Part shown: in pieces, positions 35,043 through 44,970 of the stretch
How the letters are laid out: each line of letters opens with the position of its first letter
Numbering within the stretch: position 1 is the first letter of the stretch
NCBI RefSeq assembly: GCF_902705885.1
Contig: NZ_CACSIP010000001.1
Coordinates: 131,315-195,314 of the forward strand
Reading direction: 5' to 3'
Length of the DNA: 64,000 bases
Source: Mycolicibacterium austroafricanum
GTDB taxonomy: Bacteria > Actinomycetota > Actinomycetes > Mycobacteriales > Mycobacteriaceae
The notes under the pieces: model-generated
What the model was told of the DNA's origin: nothing
Database searches by the model: none
The model's input: the letters and a program-made list of their open reading frames with translations, nothing else
Made by a program: the position numbers and the translations under genes

Positions 35043-35735
35043 GTGGAACTGCACAACGAATTCCGGGTGGCGGTCCCCGCCGCGAAGGTCTGGGAGGTGT
35101 TCACCGATGTCGAACGGGTGACGCCGTGCCTGCCCGGTGCCACGCTGCTGTCGGTCAACGGCGACGAGTTCAACGGCGCGGTCAAGGTCAAGGTCGGCCC
35201 GATCACGGTGTCCTACAAGGGCGTTGCCACCTATCAGGAGAAGGACACCGCCGCGCAGCGGATCGTGCTGCGGGCCGAGGGCAAGGAGACCCGCGGCAAC
35301 GGCACCGCCGCGGCCACCGTCACCGCCCAACTCAAGGACGACGGCGACTCGACGCATGTGGACATCGTCACCGACCTCGCGATCTCCGGGAAGGCCGCAC
35401 AGTTCGGTCGTGGGGTGCTCGCCGACGTGTCGGGCAATCTGATCGCGCAGTTCGCCCGCAGCCTGGAAGCCGAACTGCTCGGCGGCACGGCACCCTCGGC
35501 TGCTCCGACGTCGGCCGCCGCGCCGGCAGCGGTCAGCGCGGTGCCGGATGCCGGCGACTCCGTCGACCTGCTCAAGGTGGTCGCGGTACCGATGGCCAAA
35601 CGGTTCGCCCCGGTGCTGCTCGCCGCCGCCGCAGCAGGGGCGGTCGGCTTCCTGGTGGGCCGCCGCAGGCGCCGCGGCCCGGCCGCCGTACTCGCCGACG
35701 ACCTGCAAGCCGCACTCGCGCGGCTGTTGTCGTGA
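35043..35735 (+). CDS. CoxG-like SRPBCC protein with C-terminal membrane anchor
   Basis: 230 residues from GTG 35043, 2 bases after the large-subunit stop. Residues 1-150 are a CoxG/SRPBCC domain (VPAAKVWEVFTDVERVTPCL, then LPGATLL and KVKVGPITVSYKGVATY). A flexible Ala/Pro/Ser linker follows and a membrane helix at about 185-207 (FAPVLLAAAAAGAVGFLVG) ends in an Arg cluster. CoxG proteins recruit molybdenum hydroxylases to the membrane and may hand over lipid-like electron carriers (quinones), so this subunit likely anchors the enzyme to the inner membrane. Confidence 0.87.
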   Translation: MELHNEFRVAVPAAKVWEVFTDVERVTPCLPGATLLSVNGDEFNGAVKVKVGPITVSYKGVATYQEKDTAAQRIVLRAEGKETRGNGTAAATVTAQLKDDGDSTHVDIVTDLAISGKAAQFGRGVLADVSGNLIAQFARSLEAELLGGTAPSAAPTSAAAPAAVSAVPDAGDSVDLLKVVAVPMAKRFAPVLLAAAAAGAVGFLVGRRRRRGPAAVLADDLQAALARLLS

Positions 35736-35745
35736 AAGCTCACTC

Positions 35746-36639
35746 ATGAAAGCCGCACCGTTCGCCTATCACCGTCCCGACAACGTCGCCGACGCGGTCG
35801 GGCTGCTCGCCGAGCACGGCGACGACGCCAAGATCCTCGCCGGGGGCCAGAGTTTGGTGCCGATGCTCGCGATGCGACTGACGCACTTCGAGAACCTCGT
35901 CGACATCTCCCGGGTGGAAGAGCTGCGCAACGTCGAGCTGCGTGACGGCGCCGTATGGGTGGGCGCGGGCACTCCGCACGCGCTGGTGGGCATGGATGAC
36001 GAAGTCGCCGAGTCGGTTCCGCTGCTCACGCTGTCCACCCCGCACATCGGGCATTTCCAGATCCGCACCCGCGGCACCCTTGGTGGCGCCATTGCACACG
36101 CCGACCCCGCTGCGGAGTACGCCGCGGTGGCGGTGACCCTGGACGCGACAATGGAGGCGCTCTCGCCTCGCGGGAGCCGGCAGATCCCGGCGGCGGAGTT
36201 CTTCACCGGACTCTGGGAGACGTCGTTGGCCTCCGATGAGATCCTGACCGCCGTCGCCTTCCCGGTGTGGTCGGGCCGCTGCGGCTTCTCGGTGCAGGAG
36301 TTCGCGCGGCGGCACGGTGATTTCGCGATTGCGGGTGCAACGGTGGCCGTCGAGCTCGACGACCGGGACACGGTGACCCGTTGCGGGATCGGGCTTCTCG
36401 GCCTGGGCTCCAGGCCGGAGCGGGGCGCTTCGGCCGAGGAGGCCGTCATCGGCCGCGCCGTCACCGAGATCACCGCCGCGGAACTCGGACGGCTTGCCAT
36501 GTCGGGGTTGGAGGATGTTCCCGCCGACCAGCAGGGCACGGCGTCCTATCGCACCCGCGTCGGCGCTGCGATGGTGGCGCGCGCATGGACCGAGGCAACC
36601 GCTGCGGCTCTGGAAACGACGGAGGCCCTCAATGCATGA
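35746..36639 (+). CDS. Molybdenum hydroxylase FAD-binding medium subunit (CoxM-like)
   Basis: 297-residue FAD subunit. The FAD pyrophosphate loop is AGGQSLVPMLAMRL (about residues 32-45); the second FAD block is RTRGTLGGAIAHADPAAEY. The C-terminal CO-dehydrogenase flavoprotein domain follows (about 180-285). It passes electrons from the 2Fe-2S centres of the small subunit to an acceptor. It begins 10 bases after the coxG-like stop. Its stop overlaps the start of the small-subunit gene. Confidence 0.92.
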   Translation: MKAAPFAYHRPDNVADAVGLLAEHGDDAKILAGGQSLVPMLAMRLTHFENLVDISRVEELRNVELRDGAVWVGAGTPHALVGMDDEVAESVPLLTLSTPHIGHFQIRTRGTLGGAIAHADPAAEYAAVAVTLDATMEALSPRGSRQIPAAEFFTGLWETSLASDEILTAVAFPVWSGRCGFSVQEFARRHGDFAIAGATVAVELDDRDTVTRCGIGLLGLGSRPERGASAEEAVIGRAVTEITAAELGRLAMSGLEDVPADQQGTASYRTRVGAAMVARAWTEATAAALETTEALNA

Positions 36640-37102
36640 ACTGCCGGTCGAGCTGTCGGTGAACGGGCGCCCTCACGGCGGCACCGTCGAGCCACGCCTG
36701 ACCCTCGCCGACTTCCTGCGCGAGAAGTGCGGACTGACAGGCACCCATCTGGGTTGCGAACACGGCGCCTGCGGAGCCTGCACGGTGCTGCTCGACGGCC
36801 AGGCGGTGCGGTCCTGTCTGATCTTCGCGGTTCAAGCCGACGGGCAGGAGGTGACGACGGTCGAGGGTGTGGCCGGCGACGACGGCGAGCTCTCCCCGGT
36901 GCAGGCCGCCATGCGCGAGTGTCACGGGCTGCAATGCGGCTTCTGCACACCGGGCTTCGTCACCAGCATCACCGCGCTGCTGCGCGACAACCCGACACCC
37001 ACCGACGACGAGATCCGCGAGGGCCTGTCCGGAAACTTCTGCCGGTGTACCGGTTACCAGGGCATCGTCAACGCGGTGAAACGCGCGGCAGAGACGATGT
37101 GA
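36632..37102 (+). CDS. Molybdenum hydroxylase 2Fe-2S small subunit (CoxS-like)
   Basis: 156 residues. The N-terminal plant-type 2Fe-2S cluster uses Cys42, Cys47, Cys50 and Cys62 (GCEHGACGACTV). The C-terminal helical 2Fe-2S cluster uses Cys102, Cys105, Cys137 and Cys139 (CGFCTPGF and NFCRCTGY). All eight ligands are present, so electron transfer from molybdenum to FAD is intact. The ATG at 36632 overlaps the 3' end of the medium-subunit gene by 8 bases. It is the last gene of the operon. Confidence 0.95.
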   Translation: MHELPVELSVNGRPHGGTVEPRLTLADFLREKCGLTGTHLGCEHGACGACTVLLDGQAVRSCLIFAVQADGQEVTTVEGVAGDDGELSPVQAAMRECHGLQCGFCTPGFVTSITALLRDNPTPTDDEIREGLSGNFCRCTGYQGIVNAVKRAAETM

Positions 37103-37178
37103 GTTCGCGCCGAGGCTGCACACAGCGCGCGAAATCACGCAACAAGCCCGCGTGGAATACCGTTCCGGCGGAGAGACG

Positions 37179-38012
37179 TCAGACGACGCCGCGCAGCCCG
37201 TCTGCCCCGAAGATCGGCTCGAGCATTCCCGACAGGTCCGGCCCTCGCCGCAGGCCGTGTCCGCCGTCGACATTGATCACCTGGCCGGTGATGAACCCGG
37301 CCGCGTCGCTGAGCAGGAACACCGCCAGGTTGGCCACATCCTCGGCCTCACCGACTCTGGGCAGCGGTGTGCAGGCGCGGTAGTCCTCACTGACCGCCGG
37401 GGATTCCATGATGGGGGCGACCATGTCGGTGCGCGTGAGACCGGGCCGGATGCCGTTGACCCGCACCGACGAGGCGCCGAGTTCGTCGGCCGCCACCATC
37501 ATCAGGTGGTCCAGCGCCGCCTTGCTCGGTCCGTAGGCACCGAACCACCGGTGGGTGTTGCTCGACGCGATCGACGAGATGCCGACGAACGAGCCCCCGC
37601 CCCCGCGGACCATCTCGCGGGCGGCGTGCTTGAGCACGTACATGGTGCCGTTGACGTTGAGGTCGACGGTGTTACGCCATGCCGCGGAATCGATCTGGGT
37701 CAGCGGACCGATCGTCTCGGAACCACCGGCGCTGTGCACGACACCGTCGAGTCGGCCGTTCCAGGCGGTCGTCGCCGCCACCACCCGGGCCGCCTGGTCC
37801 TCGTCGGTCACGTCGGCGGGTTCGTAGCGCACCTGCCCGCCGTGCGCCGCGATCGCTTCGATCTCCGTGGCGGCCGCCGCCAGCTTGTCGACATTGCGGC
37901 CCGCCAGCATGGCGTTGCCGCCGGAGGCGACGACCGCGGCTGCCGCCGCCCTGCCGATCCCGCTGCCACCGCCGGTGACCAGGAACGTTCGATCCTTCAA
38001 CGAGAGCAGCAT
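37179..38012 (-). CDS. Short-chain dehydrogenase/reductase behind a KstR-like box
   Basis: 277-residue SDR. The cofactor motif is FLVTGGGSGIGRAAAAAVVA, followed by HSAGGSETIGPL (a variant of NNAG), the catalytic Ser in GISSIASSN and the Tyr/Lys pair in AYGPSKAALDHL. It ends with ITGQVINVDGGHGLRRG. A KstR-like palindrome 33 bases upstream suggests control by cholesterol, so it may act in sterol catabolism. It lies 54 bases downstream (same strand) of the enoyl-CoA hydratase stop. Substrate unknown. Confidence 0.88.
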   Translation of the reverse strand: MLLSLKDRTFLVTGGGSGIGRAAAAAVVASGGNAMLAGRNVDKLAAAATEIEAIAAHGGQVRYEPADVTDEDQAARVVAATTAWNGRLDGVVHSAGGSETIGPLTQIDSAAWRNTVDLNVNGTMYVLKHAAREMVRGGGGSFVGISSIASSNTHRWFGAYGPSKAALDHLMMVAADELGASSVRVNGIRPGLTRTDMVAPIMESPAVSEDYRACTPLPRVGEAEDVANLAVFLLSDAAGFITGQVINVDGGHGLRRGPDLSGMLEPIFGADGLRGVV

Positions 38013-38044
38013 GGGGGATCCCTCCGACTGGAAGCCTGTCTAAC

Positions 38045-38058
38045 AAGAACAGGTTCTA
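38045..38058 (-). promoter_or_regulatory. KstR-like operator upstream of the SDR at 37179
   Basis: AAGAACAGGTTCTA differs from the KstR consensus TAGAACNNGTTCTA at one position. It lies 33 bases before the ATG, in the 54-base gap to the hydratase gene. Confidence 0.55.
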
Positions 38059-38066
38059 GTTATACG

Positions 38067-38963
38067 TCACGGTTCATCGCGGCGGGCCAGCTTCGGCGCC
38101 CCCAACGTGCGCCAGTCCGGCACGTTGGGCGGGAGCCCGACCGGATACCGGTTCTCGTTGTGCGCGGCCCAGTGGGCGTGCCCGAGCTCATGGATGTGGA
38201 AGGCGTGTCGCAGCGCCTCGGTGAAGCCCATCGCATCGCTGGCCGCATTCACCGAGTCCTTGATCAGCAGTGCCGCCATCGTCGGCCGCTCGGCGATTCG
38301 GCGGGCGAACTCGAGGGTCTTGTCCTCCAACTCGGCACGGGGGAAGACCTTCGACACCATCCCCAGCCGATGCGCCTCGTCGGCGTCGATCGCGTCGCCG
38401 GTCAGCAGCAGCTCCTTGGCCTTGCGGGCGCCGAACTCCCACGGGTGGGCGTAGTACTCGACGCCCGGCATCCCCATCCGCACCCCGACCACGTCGCTGA
38501 ACTTGGCGTCGTCGGCCGCGACGATCAGGTCACAGGACCAGATGAGCATCAGTCCCGCGGAGATCGCGTTGCCCTGCACCTGGGCGATGGTGATCTTGCG
38601 CAGGTCCCGCCAGCGGCGGGTGTTGTCGAAGAAGTAGTGCCACTCCTGCAGATAGGTCCGTTCGGCAACCGCTGCCCGGGTGGCCCCGTTGAACTGGAAG
38701 GTCGGATGCTGGTCGGGACCGGGTGCGCGCTCGGCCAGCGCCTCCTCCGAACCCAGATCGTGGCCGGCCGAGAAGTTCTTGCCGCGCGCGGCCAGGATCA
38801 CCACCCGCACGTCGTCGTCGGCCTCTGCGCGCCCGAACGCCTCGTCCAGCTGCACCAGCAGGGTCCGCGACTGCGCGTTCTGGGCGTCGGGACGGTTCAG
38901 CCAGATTCGTGCGATGCGTCCCTCATCGAGGGTTTCGTATGTCACCTGTTCGGGGTTCGCCAC
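38067..38963 (-). CDS. Enoyl-CoA hydratase/isomerase (crotonase family)
   Basis: 298 residues from GTG 38963. The crotonase fold is marked by IARIWLNRPDAQNAQS, the oxyanion-hole block AARGKNFSAGHDLGSE, and VQGNAISAGLMLIWSCDLIV. The usual catalytic Glu positions hold MGMPGVEYYA; one Glu is kept. The family hydrates or isomerises enoyl-CoA in beta-oxidation. The C-terminal 60 residues are longer than in standard EchA proteins. A GTG 9 bases upstream (38972) is an alternative start. It is divergent from the small-protein/otsA unit; the adjacent KstR box may be shared only with the downstream SDR. Confidence 0.87.
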   Translation of the reverse strand: MANPEQVTYETLDEGRIARIWLNRPDAQNAQSRTLLVQLDEAFGRAEADDDVRVVILAARGKNFSAGHDLGSEEALAERAPGPDQHPTFQFNGATRAAVAERTYLQEWHYFFDNTRRWRDLRKITIAQVQGNAISAGLMLIWSCDLIVAADDAKFSDVVGVRMGMPGVEYYAHPWEFGARKAKELLLTGDAIDADEAHRLGMVSKVFPRAELEDKTLEFARRIAERPTMAALLIKDSVNAASDAMGFTEALRHAFHIHELGHAHWAAHNENRYPVGLPPNVPDWRTLGAPKLARRDEP

Positions 38964-39029
38964 ATCAAGCACACTACGGTTGACGTGCGGACAAGTGGCC
39001 GAGTGGTCGGTATCGCGTCGACAGTTGGC

Positions 39030-39035
39030 TAGAGT
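39030..39035 (+). promoter_or_regulatory. -10 box for the small-protein/otsA unit, leaderless
   Basis: TAGAGT ends 6 bases before ATG 39042, so the message should start at or within a base of the start codon. Confidence 0.5.
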
Positions 39036-39041
39036 TGACGC

Positions 39042-39208
39042 ATGCCTGCAAAATCTGATCCCGCCGAGCTCGGCGACGTCGAACCGATTGCCGACAGTAC
39101 CGAACGGCAGGCCCGCCGCGTCGTCGCCGCCTACGCGACCGACGCCGACGAATGCCGGACTTTCCTGTCGATGCTCGGCATCGGACCTGCGAAGCTCGCC
39201 GACGCGTA

Positions 39209-39209
<1 letters not shown>
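39042..39209 (+). CDS. 55-residue protein upstream of otsA (Rv3489-like)
   Basis: Small acidic protein starting [18 protein letters not shown]; the rest reads [19 protein letters not shown], then [17 protein letters not shown], and it ends in TAA. No domain recognised; predicted helices and no membrane segment. Its TAA overlaps the ATG of otsA (TAATG), and a leaderless promoter lies directly upstream, so it is translated first and probably feeds ribosomes to otsA. By position it is the counterpart of Rv3489. Function unknown; a role in OtsA expression or activity is inference. Confidence 0.82.
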
Positions 39210-40736
<1,527 letters not shown>

Positions 40737-40750
<14 letters not shown>

Positions 40751-41225
40751 TGTAGTTGATCAGCCACTTGCCGTTGATCTTCTGGTAGTCGACACGTAGC
40801 CGGCTGCCGTCGTAGATCGGTTGGCGCTCCTTGTCGGTCACCGTGCGGTTCATGTAGACCATCACCGACGCGGACTCCCGCTGGGCGTCGAGAACTCCGA
40901 CGCCGACGACGTTGGCCTGGCTGACGAGCTGACGATCCCGCGCCTGCGGGATGATGTCCTCGGTCGCGCGGTCCTGGAACTCCCGGCGGTAATCGGGGGT
41001 GAGCAGCGGGTAGACCTCATTGAGGCTGCGCTCGACGGTCTGATAGTCGTACCCGAACACCTGCGGGATCTGTTCTGCGGCCAACGGCGCGAGCTCTTCT
41101 CGGGCGGCCTGCTGCCCGTGCAGTTGCACACCGTTCCAGTAGACCGAGCCGCCGAACGCGGACAAGCCCACCACGGCCGCGGCGAGCACCAGCGCCAGCG
41201 CGCCCCAGACCCGAGCGGCCCGCAT
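40737..41225 (-). CDS. mam4B: Mce4-associated membrane protein (Mam4B, Rv3492c-like)
   Basis: 162 residues. One N-terminal membrane anchor ([20 protein letters not shown]) precedes an extracytoplasmic domain with an NTF2-like pattern ([18 protein letters not shown], then [19 protein letters not shown]). Mas/Mam proteins accompany mce operons and are thought to stabilise the Mce transporter. It is the last gene of the mce4 operon; its ATG overlaps the mam4A stop (TGATG). Confidence 0.9.
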
Positions 41226-41926
41226 CAGTTGCCACCGTCCGGGTACTTGAGGTCGTAGCCGGTCATGTGACCGTTGTCGTCCTCGTGCACGATCACCCGC
41301 AGCCGGTAGGGCTGTGACGGCCTGTTGTTGCCTTCCATATCGGTGACGGTGACTCGCACCGACACCAGCACCGCGGCGTTGTTGGCGATGTCGTCGACCT
41401 TCTCCAGTGCGGCGCCGTTGATCACGGTTTCAGAACTGGCGTTGGTGTCGCGGAACATCGCCTTGAGGTTCTCGACGTTGTTGCCCTGGCTGAGCATGTC
41501 GCGGAGCGGGCCGCTGGTGCTGTCGACGAACCTGTTCACGCTGTCGTCGATGTTGTCCTGCGTATAGCTGAACATGTTGGTAACCAGCTGGGAGGCAGTG
41601 TCGACGAAGCGTTGGGACCGCGCCTGTTCGGCCTGCGCCTCCCGCTGGTCGAACAACATCCACGCGACCCCACCCGCCAGTCCTGCGACCAGAACGACGA
41701 GGGTCAGCACAGCCACCAGCGCGACCCGCGCCCGGTTGGGGGCCCGCCGCGGAGGGGGCCCTGCGGGAAGCACCGACCGTACCTGCGGCGGGGTCGGCCC
41801 CTCGATCGTCACGCCCCCGACGGCGACAGGGGCGGCAGCGCCGCGGTCGGCGCTGCCGGCCGCGGGTCCCGCGGCACGCGACGCGCGGCGTCGCGACCGG
41901 GTCGGGTGGGGTGCGTCTTCTACCAC
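41225..41926 (-). CDS. mam4A: Mce4-associated membrane protein (Mam4A, Rv3493c-like)
   Basis: 233 residues from GTG 41926. A cytosolic Arg/Ala/Pro-rich N-terminus of about 65 residues is followed by one membrane helix (VALVAVLTLVVLVAGLAGGV), then an extracytoplasmic domain (SQLVTNMFSYTQDNIDDSVN) of the same type as Mam4B. It is separated from mce4F by 144 bases of repeats, an unusually wide gap for this operon. Expected to act with the Mce4 complex in sterol uptake. Confidence 0.9.
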   Translation of the reverse strand: MVEDAPHPTRSRRRASRAAGPAAGSADRGAAAPVAVGGVTIEGPTPPQVRSVLPAGPPPRRAPNRARVALVAVLTLVVLVAGLAGGVAWMLFDQREAQAEQARSQRFVDTASQLVTNMFSYTQDNIDDSVNRFVDSTSGPLRDMLSQGNNVENLKAMFRDTNASSETVINGAALEKVDDIANNAAVLVSVRVTVTDMEGNNRPSQPYRLRVIVHEDDNGHMTGYDLKYPDGGN

Positions 41927-41946
41927 TGCGTCTTCCTATGCCTACT

Positions 41947-42011
41947 CATTGCTCATTGCTCATTGCCTGTTGCTGCACGTTGCTGGTTGCTCACGTTGCT
42001 GGTTGCTCACG
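41947..42011. repeat. Two short tandem repeats in the mce4F-mam4A gap
   Basis: CATTGCT is repeated almost three times (41947-41966), and CACGTTGCTGGTTGCT is repeated twice (41976-41991, 41992-42007) with four more bases. The region is non-coding and lies 20-75 bases upstream of mam4A. Confidence 0.9.
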
Positions 42012-42070
42012 ACGGCGAAACGACTCCACCGTCAAAGCGTGGCTGCCCGACTTGCTGCGGGCCCCATCCA

Positions 42071-43810
42071 CTATGCCTGTTTGGGCGACAGCATCAGATC
42101 GACCCAGTTCTCCGCGGGCGCCAGCTTGTCAGTACCGGGGGCATAGATGCCGGTCCCGCCGGCGGGATCGACGAACTCCCCGTTCTGGTCGTAGCTGGCC
42201 ATCGTAGGACCCGAGGCCATCGGCGCCTCCGCGGGCAGCGGGGCCGGCGGCGGAGGCGGCGGCGCGGGAGCCGGCGCCGGAAAAGGTGCCGGGGCGCGTG
42301 CCGGTGCCGGTGCCGGTGGGGTGCGGCCGTACGGCGGCACCACCTGGTCCGGCGGGGAGAAGTACGGCCACGGCGGCGGCAGCTGATCGGGCTCGTTGGG
42401 TGGCACCGGCAGCGGGTACGGCGCGTGCGGAGCCGGCCCAGGGCCCGGCTCGACCCCCGGCGGCAACTGAACCGAAGGTGGCCCCGGATCCGGATCCATC
42501 TCCGGCGGGATGAACGGGAACTTGTTGGGCGGGAACGTATTCCGCCCGGGTGGTTCGTAGTGGTTGTCCTCGCGCTGATCCATCGGCGTGCCGTACGGAA
42601 TCGGCGGGCCACGCCACGGGTTGGTGCCGATCGGGACGTAACCCTTGGGGTCGCGGCACAGCTGGATCGTCGGCGCACGCTTGCCCGGGAACTCCTGGCA
42701 CGGGTAGTTGCGGGCGCCGCGCACCACGCTCGGATCGTTGTGCGCCACCTTGCAGTACAGGTCGGTGGGCAGCTCCCGCAGCGTGGTGTCGGCGGGTGAG
42801 CGGATCTGCGGCGCCGGGATGAAACCGACCGAACACGGCGGTGGATCACCGAGGTCGACCTTGAAGTCCAGCTTGCCGCCCTCGTCGGCGGGCAGGCCAC
42901 CGGCGACCGTGTTGAGCGCGGCCAACAACGCCGGGAACACCACGAGCGAGTGTTCCAGCGACTTGTTGTAGATCACGCCGATGCGGCCGAAGTTGGCCAG
43001 GTTGGCCGCCAGGACCGGGAACGTCGGCCTGATGCCCTCGAACGTCGTGTTCGCCGTCTCGGTCGCACCGGGCACGGTTTGCAGCACCGAGCGCAGCTGT
43101 GGATCGGCGTTGGCGACCTCGGTGGTGAACCGGGCCAGCCCCTCGGCCAGCGACCTGATGTCGTCGCCGCTGCGGATCTGGGCCTCGAGGAACGGACCGG
43201 CCTGATCGATGAGCTGGGTGGTCTGCTCGTAGTTCGCGTTGGCCTCATCGATCAGCAGCCTGGAGGACTGGATCAGCCGAGCGAGCTCGGGCCCGGATCC
43301 GTTGAACGCCTTGAAGGTCTCGTCGAGCAGGTCCCGGATGCGGCTGTCACCGACACTGCTCACCAATGCGTCGGCCTGCTGAAGGAGCCCGTAGATGTCC
43401 TGACCGATCGCGGTGCGGTCCACGCCGATGTCGGCGCCGTTGCTCAGTAACGCCTGCGCGGGTTGTTCCGGTGGCACCAGATCGATGTACTGCTCACCGA
43501 TCGCGGACACGCTCTTTACCGTCGCGGTCACGTTCTCCGGCACCGGGGTGCCGCTCTGCAGGCGCATGTGCGCGACGACGCCGTCGTCGCTGAGCCCCAC
43601 CGACTCCACCCGGCCAACGGTCACCCCTCGGTAGGTGACGTTGGCGTTCTCGTAGAGACCGCCGCCGGCCACGAAGTTCGCGGTCACCTTGTAGGAACCC
43701 ACCCCGACGGCCTCGGGCACACGAAGATAGAAGATCGAGATCGCGCCGACGGTCAACACCGTCACGACAGCGAAGATCATCAGCTGGATCCTGGTGAGCC
43801 GGTCGATCAT
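42071..43810 (-). CDS. mce4F: Mce4F, substrate-binding protein of the cholesterol importer
   Basis: 579 residues. One N-terminal membrane helix (IFAVVTVLTVGAISIFYLRV) is followed by the MlaD/MCE domain (about 38-115, with ANVTYRGVTVGRVESVGLSD) and a long helical domain. Residues from about 430 onward are a Pro/Ala-rich tail with runs such as PAPAPAPPPPPPAPLP. Mce proteins A-F form a hollow needle that carries lipid across the periplasm to the YrbE permease; Mce4 imports cholesterol. The start overlaps the mce4E stop (TGATG). The tail is longer than I recall for slow growers. Confidence 0.93.
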   Translation of the reverse strand: MIDRLTRIQLMIFAVVTVLTVGAISIFYLRVPEAVGVGSYKVTANFVAGGGLYENANVTYRGVTVGRVESVGLSDDGVVAHMRLQSGTPVPENVTATVKSVSAIGEQYIDLVPPEQPAQALLSNGADIGVDRTAIGQDIYGLLQQADALVSSVGDSRIRDLLDETFKAFNGSGPELARLIQSSRLLIDEANANYEQTTQLIDQAGPFLEAQIRSGDDIRSLAEGLARFTTEVANADPQLRSVLQTVPGATETANTTFEGIRPTFPVLAANLANFGRIGVIYNKSLEHSLVVFPALLAALNTVAGGLPADEGGKLDFKVDLGDPPPCSVGFIPAPQIRSPADTTLRELPTDLYCKVAHNDPSVVRGARNYPCQEFPGKRAPTIQLCRDPKGYVPIGTNPWRGPPIPYGTPMDQREDNHYEPPGRNTFPPNKFPFIPPEMDPDPGPPSVQLPPGVEPGPGPAPHAPYPLPVPPNEPDQLPPPWPYFSPPDQVVPPYGRTPPAPAPARAPAPFPAPAPAPPPPPPAPLPAEAPMASGPTMASYDQNGEFVDPAGGTGIYAPGTDKLAPAENWVDLMLSPKQA

Positions 43811-44970
43811 CAGGGCGTCCCCTCGTGCTGGGTCGCCGTTCCCGGCGGCACCTCGAACGGGTCGGCCGCCTGGCCGGACAGGTTCGCCACCGCGCCGGTG
43901 AGGAAGTCGGGCGGGGTGATGATCTCGTCCATCCGCTTCATGTTCGGGTCGAGACCCTTCGACGTGGTGAAGACGGTCTCACCGAGCCGCCGCAACGTCA
44001 GGTCGAACGTCACGAACACGTTCAGGTAGTCGCCACGGACCGCGTTGCGCAGGTACTTGTAGTGGAACGGGAACGTGGGCAGGAACTCCAGCGACTTGAT
44101 GAACTCGTCGGCGTTGTCGTTGAGCGACTTGATGACCGGGAACAGATCCTTGAAGTCCGCGGCGAAGTCGTCCTTGGTCTGCTCCAGTATCCGCGAACCG
44201 ACGGTGGCGAAACTGCGCAGCGCGGCGAAGGCGTCGACGATGTTCGTCCGGTTGCGGTTGAGCACCTCCAGCGCCGCGGGCAGGGTGTCCAGGGTCCGGC
44301 CCAGGCTGTCCTTGCTGCGCGCCAGGATGCCGGCGAACCGGTTGAGTCCTTCGGCCGCGGCGATGATGTCGGAGGTCTGGCGGTCCAGGGAACTGGTCAG
44401 CTCGGCCAGCCGCGGGATCAGGTCGGTGAAGGTGCCCTCACGGCCGGCCACCGCGTTGTAGGTCTCTTCGGTGATGTCCTGCAGCGCACCCAGATTGCCC
44501 TTGTTGACCACGACACCCAGCGAGGCGAGCACCTCCTCGGTCGTCGGGTAACGACCGGTCCGCTCCAGCGGAATCTCCGACCCCTCACCGAGGCGCCCCA
44601 CCCGGTCCTCGTCGAGGGGTTCGGCGAGTTCCACGTGCTGTGAACCCAGCAGCGAGGTCTGGGCCACCCTGGCGGTGGCGTTGGCGGGCAGGTTCACGTC
44701 CCGGTCCAACGACAGCTCGGCCGCCGCGAAGAACGTTCCGTCCGCACGCTGCACGGCGTCGAGGCCTGACACGCTGCCCACGGTGACGTCGTCGACCATC
44801 ACCGGTGAGTTCTGGGGCAGCGTCGAGACGTCCGGCAGCTGCACCGTGATGGTGAAGGACCCGGGTCCGTGCCCTGCGGTGCCCGGCATGTCCAGCGAGT
44901 TCAGCCCACCGAACTGGCAGCCCGCGAGCAGCACGGACAGCGACGAGATGGTGACGACCCTGCGTATCAT
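43810..44970 (-). CDS. lprN: Mce4E lipoprotein (LprN)
   Basis: 386 residues. Signal peptide with lipobox LLAGC (Cys at about residue 18), then the MCE domain (PVMVDDVTVGSVSGLDAVQ) and a long helical region. The E-position of mce operons is always a lipoprotein, and this one fits. It is a part of the Mce4 cholesterol importer, anchored in the membrane by its lipid. Overlaps: ATGA with mce4D upstream and TGATG with mce4F. Confidence 0.94.
   Translation of the reverse strand: MIRRVVTISSLSVLLAGCQFGGLNSLDMPGTAGHGPGSFTITVQLPDVSTLPQNSPVMVDDVTVGSVSGLDAVQRADGTFFAAAELSLDRDVNLPANATARVAQTSLLGSQHVELAEPLDEDRVGRLGEGSEIPLERTGRYPTTEEVLASLGVVVNKGNLGALQDITEETYNAVAGREGTFTDLIPRLAELTSSLDRQTSDIIAAAEGLNRFAGILARSKDSLGRTLDTLPAALEVLNRNRTNIVDAFAALRSFATVGSRILEQTKDDFAADFKDLFPVIKSLNDNADEFIKSLEFLPTFPFHYKYLRNAVRGDYLNVFVTFDLTLRRLGETVFTTSKGLDPNMKRMDEIITPPDFLTGAVANLSGQAADPFEVPPGTATQHEGTP

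Noticed and set aside
41947..42011. CRISPR-like array
   Set aside because: Units are 7 and 16 bases, directly abutting without spacers, so they are simple tandem repeats.
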